Origin: Carya illinoinensis
Lineage: Eukaryota; Streptophyta; Magnoliopsida; Fagales; Juglandaceae
Length of the DNA stretch: 64,000 nt
Direction: 5' to 3'
Assembly: GCF_018687715.1 (NCBI RefSeq)
Contig: NC_056752.1
Span: 1,488,001 to 1,552,000, forward strand
In this document: positions 22,711 through 33,649 of the stretch, piece by piece
Numbering within the stretch: the stretch's first letter is position 1
Layout: each line of letters starts with the position of its first letter
The notes under the pieces: generated by a model
What the model saw: the letters and a program-made list of their open reading frames with translations, nothing else
What the model was told of the DNA's origin: nothing
The model's database searches: none
Made by a program: the position numbers and the translations under genes

Positions 22711-23112
22711 AATCTCTAGTCTAGATTGACTCTTCTCTTATAATGATTTTAATATTAGACTCTTCTTGCATTGTTCTTCTAAGTGAACCTGTAATTGTGA
22801 TGTACTACATTTCTTATAGTGACATCTATAGACTTTACCACAATGGTTACACTTGGTGGTTATTGGGGTTATCACCCTCTACCTTGGTAAGATGAGATTA
22901 AATTATGGAAATTGGTTTCTTGCTTTGTGTGGGCTTTGGAGTGGGGCAAGGTTCTGTCTCCATAGGCGTAGGGTTAGAACTAGGGTCTGTACGGTTAGTG
23001 GCAGTTGTAGGGTTAGTTGTAGGGGTAGGAGTAGGAGAGCTATTACTAAAATCTAACAGAGTAGACATTCTCCAAAACATTAAAAAATTTGAAATTAAAA
23101 CATGCCACTAAC

Positions 23113-23255
23113 ATCAACACCACAGATTCACAGCAGCACCATATATTCACATCACCACCACAGATTCACAACAACACCACAGATTCATAGCAACACCACA
23201 AATTCACATCACCACCATAGATTTACTACAACACCACATATTCATAGCCACTAAC
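23113..23255 (+). repeat. Degenerate minisatellite, CACCACAGATTCACA-like units
   Basis: About seven units of 18-21 bases alternate CAACACCACA and ATTCACA/ATTCATA. It lies just upstream of the hAT gene start (minus strand). Confidence 0.8.
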
Positions 23256-23397
23256 ATCAATTGTATATTCAGCAATTCTCTGTAATTAATATAAAATACA
23301 ATTTTTAAATCAATTATATGTATTCAAATCAATTTTGAATTTTCAAATCAGTTAATATTTTCAATAAACAACCCAACGAATTTTCAAATCAATTGTA

Positions 23398-23650
23398 ACT
23401 TAGGGTTTCCCTAAATTAATTTAGATTTTTAGATAAAAACCCTAAATTAATTTAGAGATCCACTTAAAATGCAAAATTAATGTAGGGAAACCCTAAATTA
23501 AGTTAGAGTTTACGTAAACCTTAACTTAATTTAGGGTTTTAGATTGAAACCCTAAATTTAACTTGATTTATGGTAGACCTAAATTAATTTAGGGGTTTCA
23601 ATCAATTGAAACCCTAAACTACTTTACAGTTCTAATCCAAAACCCTAAAG
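23398..23650. repeat. Cluster of CCCTAAA/TTTAGGG palindromes in the hAT 5' region
   Basis: About eight AAACCCTAA or TTAGGGTTT words occur in 250 bases, several as near-perfect palindromes around AATTAATT (CCCTAAATTAATTTAGGG type). They occupy the subterminal DNA on the 5' side of the hAT transposase gene. Confidence 0.85.
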
Positions 23651-23959
23651 TCATAAAAATTACACAAAAAAAAAAAATAACAAAATCAACAAAACATATG
23701 CACACAAATCGATTCTCCACGACACATAATTCACAATGACACAATCTCATCCTCCAACTCCTACATTTAATCCTATTCTCCCTCCAATCTCCACAACTCA
23801 AAAAAAAAAAAAAAAGTGGATCGATTTAAAACTTACCTTTAGCAATGGAGTAGATGGCATACGACAGATGAACGATGACAGAGTAGATGGAGAGAGGGAG
23901 AGATTCGGCAGTGAAAGGGTTTCAAACGACAAAGAGAGAAGGGGCCAATGGGAGTCGCC

Positions 23960-23974
23960 GGGGGGGGGGGGGGG
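23960..23974. repeat. Poly(G) run, 15 bases
   Basis: A homopolymer, followed by AGGGG. Confidence 0.9.
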
Positions 23975-24219
23975 AGGGGACTTAACACCACCGATTTGTT
24001 ATAAAGAACCCCGGCCATAAAGCAACGTTGTTTTATGGCTGGAGGGTTTTTTTAAAATATAAATATGTATATATATAATATAATGTGGGACGGAAGAAAA
24101 CCTGGGTGGGGTTAGGCCCAATTTGTCCCCTGCCTCTATGGGGGGGCCAGATACGAGGGCTGGGGTCACCCACTCGCTATATCTGGCGGCATGGATCCTC
24201 GCCCCATTGCCCTGCCCTA

Positions 24220-24644
24220 CTTGAGACTTCGTCCTCGTGCTCCTATTCCAGAGTCAGTCGATACTCAAAAAAGATGCACACTCGAAAGATTATGGAGTAT
24301 CCGCTGATGAGACTTTCATGTAAGCTGAGGCATCAAGCACAACTACTTGTGAGGAGATGGCAGATATAGTGCATACAGAGATTAGTGGAAAGACATTAGT
24401 GATAATTGATACAGTGCATGTGGAGATCTGTAGTGCCATCTTTGACTAAGTACAGAGATTAATGTTAGCATCTCTGATTTATGTACATAAATTGATGACA
24501 TATCTACGACTCAAGTTACAATTAGTACTCAACTAACACAGCTAGAGACACGCATAGCTGTAGTCAAGGATGTGTGTAGAGAGTTGGGATTTTAGTAGTT
24601 TGTATCTCTTATTTGCAATTTTTTTTTTTTTTTGGTGTAAACAA
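24220..24644. other. Unassigned region between hAT and copia-like LTR
   Basis: No recognisable gene. A word of the form ACAGAGATTA or GTGGAGAT recurs in different contexts. A T-run lies at 24618-24633. Confidence 0.4.
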
Positions 24645-25905
24645 TGTTAAACCCATGGTTTCAAACTTTATATAATAATATATCTACATATGGATCTTGA
24701 TGATAACAAATGAATTCGATTATAAATAAGTTTCAAGCTCAAGTTGTTTATAAAATGGAGCCAAGCACATCAACGAACCAAACATGAGTAAGAAAAGGAA
24801 CAAGGTCATAAATAAAACTCTTAGAGTAATTTTGTACATCTCTTAAAAAATTCAAAATTGGATTCAGATTGACTCAAAAAGAATTTTTTCTTATAAAGTA
24901 TCAAATTGCATTTTTCACATCTACATGATATATATGAAAATTAAAAGTTTAAAATTTGAATTTTTGAAAGATTATTGATTGTCATCTTTCAAATGTACAT
25001 GACATGATTAAAAGTTTGAATTTTAAAAATTTGAAAGGTGATTGATTGTCATATCTCACACATGCATGATAAGTTTGAAAATTTCAAAAGTGATTGATAC
25101 TCTTTTTGATATATGCAAAAGGTAGGTGCTTTTATTTGAAAGGTTTGAAAAGAAAATAATGCTCATTTTGTCATATGTGAAAACTAGAATATTTGATTTG
25201 AAAAATTTGAAAAGTGAATGATGTTGTTTTTTACAATTATAAAAAGGATAAACTTTTATTTGAAAGTTTTGAAAAGTGAGTGGTAATCCCTTTTGACATG
25301 TAAATCCTTTTAAATTTGAAAATGAAGTCTCATATGCCTATAAATATAGCTCAATTGAGATCTTCAAATTTACAACAAGAGCATAGACACATCAATTGTA
25401 GACTTTACAACATTCATTTAAAGCTTTCAATCTCTCTTCTCTTAATTGAACCTTAACCCTTGTTCATTTTGAGAGAAATATAGTTTATACTGTATTGTTA
25501 TCATTTCACTCATTGAGGAGTTTTCTATGATAAACTATCCATTATTAGCTCTTTTATTAGTAAAATAGTGTATATAACTCTTGTGTGTGTAAATTATGGT
25601 CTACCCAGATAATAGTTGAATCACTACATGTAAGGTGATTGTACGTGTAGAGGGTGTTCTACATAGATTATTTGTAGCGGTATTACTTAAAGGTGTCATG
25701 GATTTCTATTTCCACTTGAAGGAGATTGATTATTAATTTTGAGAATCTTCAAAGGGTAGCTTGAGTACACAAGCAATGGGGCTGCACCTCATTAAAATAT
25801 TGAGTTTGCTTCTTTTTTACCATTACTCTTTATATTTATTGCTGCTTCGTGTTTTGTTTATATTTTATTTTGTATTTTTGGTTTATAATTGTTAATTTTT
25901 AAATA
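24645..25905 (+). mobile_element. LTR of a Ty1/copia-type (SIRE/Maximus-like) retrotransposon
   Basis: It starts TGTTAAACCC at 24645. It has a plausible TATA box (CCTATAAATATAGC near 25336) and ends near the CCTAATTCACCCCCTTTTGTG block (about 25906-25930) that marks the LTR/primer junction in many large plant copia elements. No copia internal genes follow, so this is a solo or truncated LTR. The body has many degenerate TTTGAAAAnTGATTGAT units at about 25 to 60 base spacing (24960-25280). The exact 3' end is uncertain. Confidence 0.5.
25330..25350 (+). promoter_or_regulatory. Putative TATA box of the copia-type LTR
   Basis: A CTATAAATATAG core lies in the second half of the LTR, about 570 bases before its end. 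Confidence 0.4.
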
Positions 25906-26099
25906 CAACCTAATTCACCCCCTTTTGTGTTAGTCATATGGGCAATAGACAATATCTAGCGTTTTGTAAGTTTAATTTAATGGTGAATCATCTTTATCTT
26001 TTCTAAATTAATTATTGATTTCTATTATATATATTATTTAATTGCTAAATTATATATTTTTCCATAATTAAGTAAGGTATTGTGTTGCCATAAAAAATT

Positions 26100-26675
26100 G
26101 TAAAAGTTTTGTCATCATTCGAACGGAATATATATCCATTGAAACTTTCTCCATTCCTGTTAGATATTTCTGCAATAAATCTCCTTTCGAACACTTTATT
26201 TTACGTTCGGATATTGATTAACCTATTAGTTCAAATAGTATAATAATATGTTCAAACAGTAAGTCAATGTCCCTCTAAATTTAGTGACTTAACCTGCCAA
26301 TTTACCGTTTGATCATATATAATATTTGTTTGAACATTGATTAACCTTGACGATCGAACATTGTTGTATATTGTTCGAATGAGAAGTCAATGTCCAGCTA
26401 AATTTTGTCACCTAACATGCCAAATTCTCTTTCGACCATATATTATATCCTTTTGAATGTTTATTTTATTTTGTTTGAACATTTTTTTGAATGTTCGAAC
26501 AATAATTTTATAAGGGATGAAATTTTCATCCTTACATATATCGTTTGAATGGTAAACACCTTTCGTCAATTTTTAGCGACATTTTGAATTGTGTCCATAT
26601 ATATCACTTTTGGCGACGATTCTCATTTCTTCCCAAACAAAAATCCTCCCAAAAATGAATTTTGTTGTAGTGTTT
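26100..26675 (-). mobile_element. CACTA-like non-autonomous element, one end only
   Basis: The right end reads TTTTGTTGTAGTG on plus, that is CACTACAACAAAA inward on minus, close to the CACTACAAnAAAA ends of plant CACTA elements. Just inside are TTTTGGCGACG and GCGACATTTT words, also usual in such elements. The interior repeats TGTTCGAAC-like words and AGTCAATGTCC blocks (26255 and 26380), as in CACTA subterminal arrays. The matching left end was not found. Confidence 0.4.
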
Positions 26676-27370
26676 CTAGCTCTAATCTTTACAGAAAGTA
26701 AAGATTTCAACTTTCTTATTCCCCCCACCCCCCTTCTCTACAGCGAGAGGCAATTCATTCTATTGAGACTTTGAATGTACGCATTTCCCTTTTCAAAATC
26801 TACCTTTAAAAACAAAACTTCATAAGAATAACTTCACCCTATACATTAATGTGTATCTATATATATTGGAGTAGGCTAGCTTGATTGAAAGGTACGTAGA
26901 AATAATAAGGTAATCTTTGTCCTAATGTCTTGGCCTAGCACCGTTAAGGTTGACACACCGTTGCATTTAATGAGAATTGGCTTCCCTAGGTTATGTCCCT
27001 TATGGTAGGTGGGGGAGTGCGGCCATTATTCGGGCACTCTATTAGGAACAGTGACTCCCACTAGAATCTCATGCCTACATTTCGTGTTTGACCATTTAAT
27101 GTGGCGTGGCTCCCCTGTGAATTATTCGGGAGGAGATGTGTCCGAATGAATGTTGTCTCATCTTCCCACATTGATCATTTTCCCGCATTGGCTCTGGGCC
27201 CTCTTTCTCTTTTATTGCTTGGTGGACGGGTTACATTCTTGTTGTTGAGCTTCCTGGAGATGGAGTAGGCCGGGCGGCTGGTGGGGAAGGAATATATCCC
27301 TTCCACCTATGTTCATTAAAAGAACAAAACAATAGTTAGTTATTGACTATGTTTGATGCGAGAAACCCTA

Positions 27371-27373
<3 letters not shown>
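26676..27373. other. Intergenic, no recognised gene
   Basis: Moderately GC-rich from 26900 to 27330 but without a usable ORF. Possibly LTR or LINE leader debris. Confidence 0.4.

Positions 27374-27450
<77 letters not shown>
27374..27450. repeat. (CT)38 microsatellite
   Basis: A pure CT run of 77 bases. A perfect array of this length is likely polymorphic. Confidence 0.97.
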
Positions 27451-27453
<3 letters not shown>

Positions 27454-27604
27454 AAAATCAGGACAGAGGGGGGGTGGGGCTTTGGCTCCTCCCTCCCTCC
27501 TCCCATCTATTTAGACCAAACAGTGTGTAGTGGTTTTTCCTTTTTTGTTTTGTTTGTGTTTTCCATCCAAAGTGTGGTGAAACATCAATATGTTGTTCTC
27601 TAGA

Positions 27605-27960
27605 GCCTAACAACCACCACGCATCCCACCGCAAGATTCCCAAGCCACCAATCCTTCAAACGAGTGAAGAATTTCATCGAATGGAGTGGCGCATGAGTTC
27701 CATGCGCCACCACATAGGGAATCTTCCCTGCAGCCACGGGTGGCATTTTTGGGACCATGGCCATCGGTTTCTTTAGACCAATCGTTCACTACACTTCTAG
27801 GGTGGTGCGTGTCCCTCATGCCACCATAGTCTATTTGCTTTTGTATGTAATTTGTGTACTGGGGGAGCCCCAATTGTGAATAGTTGGCTTGTAATTATAT
27901 CAGGTCACAGCTATAACTTCACTTTCATAAATGAATGAAGTCTATTTCTCAAAAACTAAA
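27605..27960 (+). mobile_element. 3' end of a LINE (second copy of the tail family)
   Basis: The segment ACTGGGGGAGCCCC to TTTCTCAAAA (27855-27960) is like positions 262-381: GGGGGAGCCCC, TTGGCTnGTAAT, a GTCACAG-TATAACTTCA core and AATGAAGTCTATT, then A-rich sequence. The left limit is a guess. Confidence 0.5.
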
Positions 27961-29039
27961 AACTAAAAAAAATCATTTTCTTCCAATATAATCAAATCCC
28001 AATAAAAACTATGAAAATTAGTACCTAATGTTGCAGAATTGCATCTCAATTAACTAAAAGACACCCCACCTGCTTCATCTTGGCCGTTCTACAACTTAAC
28101 CTCATATCCACTTTCACCTTCTACTCTCGGCCACCACCCTTATAAACCCGCTTCCTTTATGTTTAATAAAAAAAATCGAAACCCAATAAGCATTCAAGCT
28201 CTCGAAACCAAAATATTAATTTTCATTGGAAAAGAAAATAAATGGTAAGACAAAGGTTGATATCAATGATATCAAACCATGTGATGCTATTTGTTGGTGG
28301 AGTGCAACTCCAATCCCTGTAGTATTGGGTCTCCAGATGTTCATCTTGCACCTCAGGAACTCCATTGGCCAAAAATGTAATATGCAAATCTTCTAGCGTT
28401 CAAAGAAATTAAGCAATTGCAAAGAAACATGAAAAAAAAAGCATAAAATGTAAAGTGGTGCTAGGATGCTTACTAGAGACTCGAGATATGTTAGGTTTAT
28501 GGAGCTTGTTTTGTTGCCGTGTCAGCCCGATTTGATAAGGATGCATTATGATTTTTCAAAGGAGTTTCAATGGAATTTAGGTTATAGAGTGTAGGCTTGG
28601 CCTAATAGGCATTGTTTTGTGATTCAAAAAGTGCTAGGCAGAAAGTTCACTCATTGTTCGCGTGATAGGTAGCTCAAGTGTAACTTAGACAGAGAGTTCA
28701 CTTGAGGCACACTCGACACTCAGCTTTAAGAAATAACGCACAAAAGTGAAAATTAGGATTTCTGCCAAAGTTGTTGTGAGATAAAGTGTATAGATCTAGA
28801 TGGATGGCTCGACTTGGTTACGCCCGTGTGAAACTATAAATATGTACTTAATGTACAGTATAGCGGTTATGAACAGTGAATTTCACCCCAAAGTATATTT
28901 TTTTATTGCTAAGTATAAAAAATCATCTGTAGCTCTGTAGACGTATGCATGTTGTCAAACCACGTAAATCTTGTATCTGATTGTTTATTTTATTTTATAT
29001 TATTTTATTTTTTTCTGTTATCGTTTCTCAACAAGATCG
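27961..29039. other. Intergenic, no confident gene
   Basis: A weak promoter-like TTATAAACCCGC at 28139 precedes a short region (about 28255-28390) with a readable but unrecognised 40-codon frame that soon stops. The rest is AT-rich, with LTR-like text at 28440-28900 but no defined ends. Confidence 0.35.
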
Positions 29040-29280
29040 AGATTGAAGCACTCAAAACTTGTCAAGCTCAGGAATAGTTTCATCTATGGGTGTGGAGTCC
29101 ACGGGGATTGGGGTTGAAGAGTCAGACTCGCTTCTGTTGGGGTTTGCAGAGACGCTTGGAGACCAAGGACTCGAAATGAGCTCTGATTTCATCAGCGATT
29201 TTGACTTTTGAGTTGTTGATCAGTATCTAACAACTCATCGCTGCGGCTTGGTTTAGTCACCGTCAACTGCCCCACCATCC
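29040..29280 (-). pseudogene. First-exon fragment resembling MEE59-like genes
   Basis: The ATG at 29278 (minus) opens MVGQLTVTKPSRSDELLDTDQQL. After a likely frameshift near 29195 the text continues as a region with AHFESLV-KR and KP-RSE-DSS, then IPELDKF and a TGA. The order SRSDE-LDADQQ, HFD-AP-KR-KPSRSE, then IPE-KF-LQ is what I remember for the small plant MATERNAL EFFECT EMBRYO ARREST 59-like proteins. The rest of the protein is not found downstream on minus, so this is a broken exon. The recognition is from memory and moderate at best. Confidence 0.4.
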
Positions 29281-30654
29281 TCCTGAGTTTTGCTCTATTT
29301 TGGGTCTTGACCTTATTCTTTGACAGCGCTCTGTCTTTGTCTGTCTCTCTGCCTTGGTGTGATGGAATGGGAGGTGCATGGGCAGGGTAGCATATAAAGT
29401 GTGAGAGGAAGTGTAAACTAAAGGACACGTGAAACGAAACAGCTTACCACAAAGTTGTAAAAGAGTGGGCAATGGAAAGTGGAAACCCAACCACCGCTTT
29501 AGAATAAGAAGATGGGCTGAACTTGCAGCAATCGGCTTACACAAACCAAGTGTGTGCTTGGGAGTAATGGGCCATAAACCTCCTAATACGGCAAAGTTTC
29601 ATGTTATTGACGATTACAACTACTAAAAAAGAAATGATCTAAGCATAAAGAATTTTTTTTTTTTTTTAACTAATTGATGTTGGGTCACATTGGCAATATA
29701 TTTGATACATCAATGAAGCCCCTGCAAAGAGATTCTTTCAATGGTAAATTAAGTAGTGGAAATTTCCTCATTAGAATCAACCAAAGTAGATAAAACAACT
29801 TGCATGGAGAGGTCTCGGTAGCTATCAAAACGACCGGAGAATCGATCATCCTCAAGACTTTTCAATAGTTGGAAAGCCCAAAAAATTTAATGATTGCTGA
29901 CTCTGTGGCACAACAGGCAACTACCAAATCCCAATTTGCTATCATACCCCTCAACAGAACTTCTCACTTGTCAACTCAATTTTTATGGGGCAAGGGCAAA
30001 GATCCATCTTTAGTCTAGGGTTGTAATGTTGAGGCCATATTTCCTTTGTTCATATATGTGGACAAGGTTCAACTGAATTGAGCTTGGTATGGGCCTAGAA
30101 CAATACGTATGTGCCCAATTCTCTTGCTTTATCAGGCCCCATTTTCTTGGTTGCGATCTTTGTACTTTTACCGTGAATACTGGCATGCCAAAAGTGAATA
30201 TGTTGAATACTGGCAACCCGTGAACTTATACCATCTTATATACTAGTAATCCGTAAATACTGGCATGCCAAAAGTGAATATCTTGAATGGAACTTTTGTG
30301 CACATTCGAAGTAAATTTGAATTCCTATACTTTTTGTTGATAAACCTGGAATAGGTAATTAGGTATACTTGCATAGAAAGATTTGTTTAAATAAATTGAA
30401 GCTCTTGACAAGAATGACAAACCAGCTTAACATATATAATTAGTTTCAGCGAGTCCACTTGAATTTTGACTGATTCTTCACTGCAAAGCAGTCAATAGAA
30501 TATGCATACAAAATTTGTTTACCAGTCATTGTAGTCAAGCATCCAAAATATATTTTTGTTTTGATGCGTCTATACATGAAGATAGCCATCAAGTTGGAAA
30601 AATTGTTATGCTTTTATTAGTCTTCTTCTTTGAGCATCTTGAGCATATATCGAG
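29281..30654. other. Intergenic, upstream of the fragment above
   Basis: No gene recognised. A T-run lies at 29652-29667, and AATACTGGCATGCCAAAAGTGAATAT occurs twice (about 30176 and 30256), an exact direct repeat of about 26 bases at 80-base spacing. Confidence 0.4.
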
Positions 30655-31070
30655 GTCTAGCAAAGTGCAGAGACACAAGGTGTCACAGTGCATGCTGTAA
30701 GGAAAACACTAAATGGCCAAATGGCCGTATAATTCGGAGAATTTGTCTGGCTACACCCTAGCTAGGTGGGTGTAGCACGACTTATGTTGTAAAAGTAGTA
30801 GAAATGTTAGGTTTCTTATAACTCAATCATTTGGTCATGAGTAATACTACACATAGTTATATCTTGTTAAAGTGCCGCGTACTTATTTTGAAATGAGTGT
30901 GGCATGTCTACTATTAAAAGATTAATTTTTTCATGTGAATTTCATATTTATTTATTTTTTTCAAAAGAAGAACGCGACACTTGTGTACTCTATGACTGTA
31001 AATATCATTTCTCATTATCCATTGGAAGTGAAAATATAACATTACATATATTTTTTAGATAAATTTGAGA
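30655..31070 (+). repeat. Dispersed repeat B, copy 1
   Basis: The words AAAGTGCAGAGACACAAGGTGTCACA, AAAAGTAGTAGAAATGTTAGGTT and GAAAATATAACATTA occur in the same order, more closely spaced, at about 60278-60395. The copy at 60 kb lacks intervening sequence. Confidence 0.55.
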
Positions 31071-31079
31071 CATTTCACT

Positions 31080-31436
31080 AAGGCCTCGTTTAGATGTTGA
31101 AATAAGATGAAAAATATGTGAATAGTAATAAAATAGTTTGAATTAAAATGTTTTATTAGGTTTTGGGAAATGAAAGAGAAAAAGTTGAACAAAAATATTA
31201 TAAAGTTAAAACATTTTTAGAATATAATTGTTTAATATTATTTTTATTTTAGAATTTGAAAATTTTGAATTGTTTTTTGCATTTTGTTTAGAAATTTAGA
31301 AAAATTATAATGAGTAGGTAATTATTAGACGAAAAAATTGAATATTTAAAATTGAAAAATATTTCTATTTAAGTGATGTTTGAAAAGGAAATAAGATGAG
31401 ATAAAATATTTGAAAATCCGATTCCAAACATGGCTA
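31080..31436 (+). mobile_element. MITE-like repeat family A, copy 3 (full-length looking)
   Basis: It starts AAGGCCTCGTTTAGATG and ends CCGATTCCAAACATGGC, with an AATAAGATGAG block inside each end. GCCTCGTTT against AAACATGGC are imperfect inverted ends. The AT-rich body matches the other family A copies. Confidence 0.65.
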
Positions 31437-32447
31437 AACTCTGTCGGATTTTTTTTTTTTAATTTTGCAGTCAGAGTTGGAAGTGTCGCTGGATCGACTC
31501 CGACTCTGACTTTATGCTCCAACTCCAACTCCGACTCTAAATCCGATTTCGATATTATACATATGTTATAAAAATATGTATTTATCTATATATTTATCAT
31601 AGAATAATGTTATACTCCATACTTTCATCCTATTTTCATCCCACTATGTGAGATGTTGTATATTTATCATTATTGGATGATAAAAAATCATCCAATAAAG
31701 GATCATCCAATAGTGATAAATGTGTCATATCTTATATAATAGAATGAAAATGATATGGTAGTACAGTGTATAGAATTTTCTCTATCAAATATACTAGTAT
31801 AGTTATATAGTTATATAACTAGAACTTATATACTTAAATTCAATAATATGCTAATATGAGCTAATTATTATCAAATAATATATTTATATTATAATATAAA
31901 TAGACTAATGATAGTTTAGTATATGTAAACATCATAGTATTACTACCATACATAATCAAGTATAGAAATAAATTAAACACTAGTATTTAAATAAGTCTAG
32001 TATAATAAATTAATAACACAAATACTAATTTACTAAAGTATAATAACATATAATTAGACACTAATATGTAATACTATAATATGATAACATGTAATTAGAC
32101 ACTATAGTATAAGTCTAATATAAAAATAAGTTAGATATTAATATAGAAGTAAATTACCAGTGAATGATTTAGTTTAAGATTTAAATGATTTAGTTTTATA
32201 TTTAAATTTTTTCAAAAAATTGAAATTTGAAAGGCCCCTAAAAATTCTTTTTTAAAATAGGTTAAATACAAAACTTAAAAATAAAATAAAAAACTCAAAA
32301 AGTCCAAATCTGAATCCTCTCCAACTCTGACTCCTACTGGTTGGATTGAGTCTACGTAAGTTAGAGTTGGAGTTTAGATTTTAATTCTGACAAAATTAGA
32401 GTCAGAGTCGGGGAATTCGATTCCTTTGAAGTCGATGCTCACCCTAT
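31437..32447. mobile_element. Non-autonomous hAT-like element with GACTCC/GAGTCGG ends
   Basis: The left part (31440-31555) is a string of CCGACTC and CCAACTCC words and the right part (32300-32445) a string of AACTCTGACTC, TTGGAGTTTAG and AGAGTCAGAGTCGG words ending TGCTCACCCTA. The two ends are related. The AT-rich interior of about 700 bases has no ORF and carries repeated ACTAATATG/TAATTAGACAC words. Confidence 0.5.
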
Positions 32448-32454
32448 ATGCAAT

Positions 32455-32610
32455 AACTCCAAGCGTAGGCAAATTTCCTTGAAAAGAACCGTACAGGAAG
32501 AAAGCTGAGGGAAGTTTCAAAAAGCTTAAGGAATCGAAAGAACACGGGATACCATACGTTGTGACTTGATGGTTTACCATGGAACCATGCTCCTTTCCAA
32601 ATCCTTCAAG
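32455..32610 (+). repeat. Segmental duplicate, copy 1 (upstream of CrRLK1L copy 3)
   Basis: About 155 bases including GCAAATTTCCTTGAAAAGAA, AAGCTTAAGGAA and TTGATGGTTTACCATGGAACC correspond to 62875-63025. Here the copy lies upstream of the CrRLK1L ectodomain pseudogene. Confidence 0.85.
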
Positions 32611-33287
32611 TATTGTGAGAAATACCCCTGTGCTTTTCCTTTCAGTGGTCAACCACAGTCTGCACGCTTTAAGACATTTTCCTTGCAGTTCTGTTGTCCT
32701 ATTCGCAAGTTCCTACCATTTTCCTTTCGCTTGCTGGATGCAAAAGCTGAGAAAAAAATAAAAAATAAAAACTAGGAAGACTTTTCTTACGTTGAAATGT
32801 CTCCTACCGCAATCCCACGAAAGGTTGATGCAGACTTTTCTTACGTCTTCTTTTTTCTTGAGCTGCCAGCCATCACATTTGGCGTTATATGCTAGACACT
32901 TATCTGAACGGAACATATATCCTGCAGAGTGAGACATCTAAGTCAACAATAAACTTTCTTCTAAATCCCCCGTCCTAAATTTTGATTATTCTCAGCCATT
33001 GTTTCTTCCTCATCCTATGCAGCTAATGTTCACTTCCATCTCCCACTGAAAAGATGATAAGCCACGACGATCCGGGAGGGCCCATAAGCCGAATCCCAAA
33101 TATTTGGGATGAGCCTGTACGTGAAAGATCGTTGGATGCAGCATGCATGCAACGTAGCAGGCAGTAGACGGAACCATTTAAGCACGTGGAAAGTGGAGGG
33201 TAGGACTGGGTCGTCGTTCCGGTCGAGAGTTTTACGTGCGAATGGGTCTTCAGTTGCAAATGGATCTTCAGTAGTTGCGTCATTGTT
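32611..33287 (+). other. Upstream region of CrRLK1L copy 3
   Basis: No gene. A near-palindromic patch, GAATCCCAAATATTTGGGAT, lies at 33090-33109, and GCAGCATGCATGC lies near 33138. Confidence 0.5.
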
Positions 33288-33405
33288 GCGTTATTTACGT
33301 TGCTTTCATTTCATGCAGTTATGTTCTGTTTTGCATGTATTGTTTTGCGTTATTTACGTCACTTTTATTTCATGCAGTTATGTTCTGTTTTGCATGTATG
33401 GTTTT
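33288..33405 (+). repeat. 59 bp tandem duplication (2 copies)
   Basis: Units start GCGTTATTTACGT and share TTCATGCAGTTATGTTCTG and TTTTGCATGTAT. They lie 200-360 bases before the CrRLK1L start. Confidence 0.9.
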
Positions 33406-33610
33406 ACGTGTGTTTGCGTCCAGTTGTTGGTTTCTCATTTCCTTTTGTTTCGGTTTACGTTATATGAGGTTTTGCTTATTTAAGCAGCCTATAGTTGTCA
33501 ATGAAGATCAAGAAATCATTTGTTATTCAAAACTTGCGGTACTTTCTCACCCAAAGAGAAACCAATTCACTTATTCTCGTATTATCTGAGTTTGGGACCT
33601 ATCAAAAGAG
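33406..33610 (+). promoter_or_regulatory. LTR-like leader in front of CrRLK1L copy 3
   Basis: The sequence TTATTTAAGCAGCC, TCAATGAAGATCAAGAAAT and ATTATCTGAGTTTGGGACCTATCA reads like the R/U5 part and primer-site junction of a short plant LTR element, with TTATTTAAG as a possible TATA equivalent. No LTR start or element body is seen. It could equally be the native leader. Confidence 0.3.
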
Positions 33611-33649
33611 GATCAAATGAAAAAGGGTAGCAATTGCTACCCCTTTTCC

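Larger units (their letters stand above)
20930..23080 (-). pseudogene. hAT transposase (BED zinc finger, RNase H-like core, dimerisation domain)
   Basis: On minus, an N-terminal Thr/Pro-rich segment (23080-22898) is followed by a BED finger with CNHC and HLEEQC at about 22865-22745. A C-run (22690-22710) separates it from a segment with GCRRKLARMVI and LPFQFVE-GF (22683-22393). The RNase H-like core has LHVRCAAYILNLIV and TRWNSTFFML (22237-21665). A C-terminal part follows at about 21588-21400, and the dimerisation motif (SEVDRYL, FDILARWK, YPILREI, TSESTFST, LDPFQNSLS) lies at about 21240-20990. Several frameshifts and stops separate the pieces, so it cannot be active. A (GGTGTA)n expansion interrupts it at 21361-21396. 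Confidence 0.85.
20141..24219 (-). mobile_element. Decayed hAT DNA transposon
   Basis: A minus-strand transposase pseudogene (20930-23080) is flanked by AT-rich DNA and GC-rich outer parts. Candidate ends are TAGGGAGGACACTC at 20141 and, on minus, TAGGGCAGGGCAATGG from 24219. They share only TAGGG and a G-rich continuation, and I could not match an 8 bp target duplication. The outer limits are therefore tentative, while the hAT identity of the interior is firm. Confidence 0.75.

Noticed and set aside
23398..23650. Interstitial telomere repeat
   Set aside because: The CCCTAAA words are not in tandem; they form spaced inverted pairs, so this is not telomeric DNA.
28130..28400. Possible promoter and short coding exon on plus
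   Set aside because: The TATA-like box and 40-codon frame are too short and match no family I can name.
33109..33589. ORFs of 124 and 104 residues upstream of the receptor pseudogene
   Set aside because: They translate the 59 bp tandem repeat and leader in two frames; no domain is visible.
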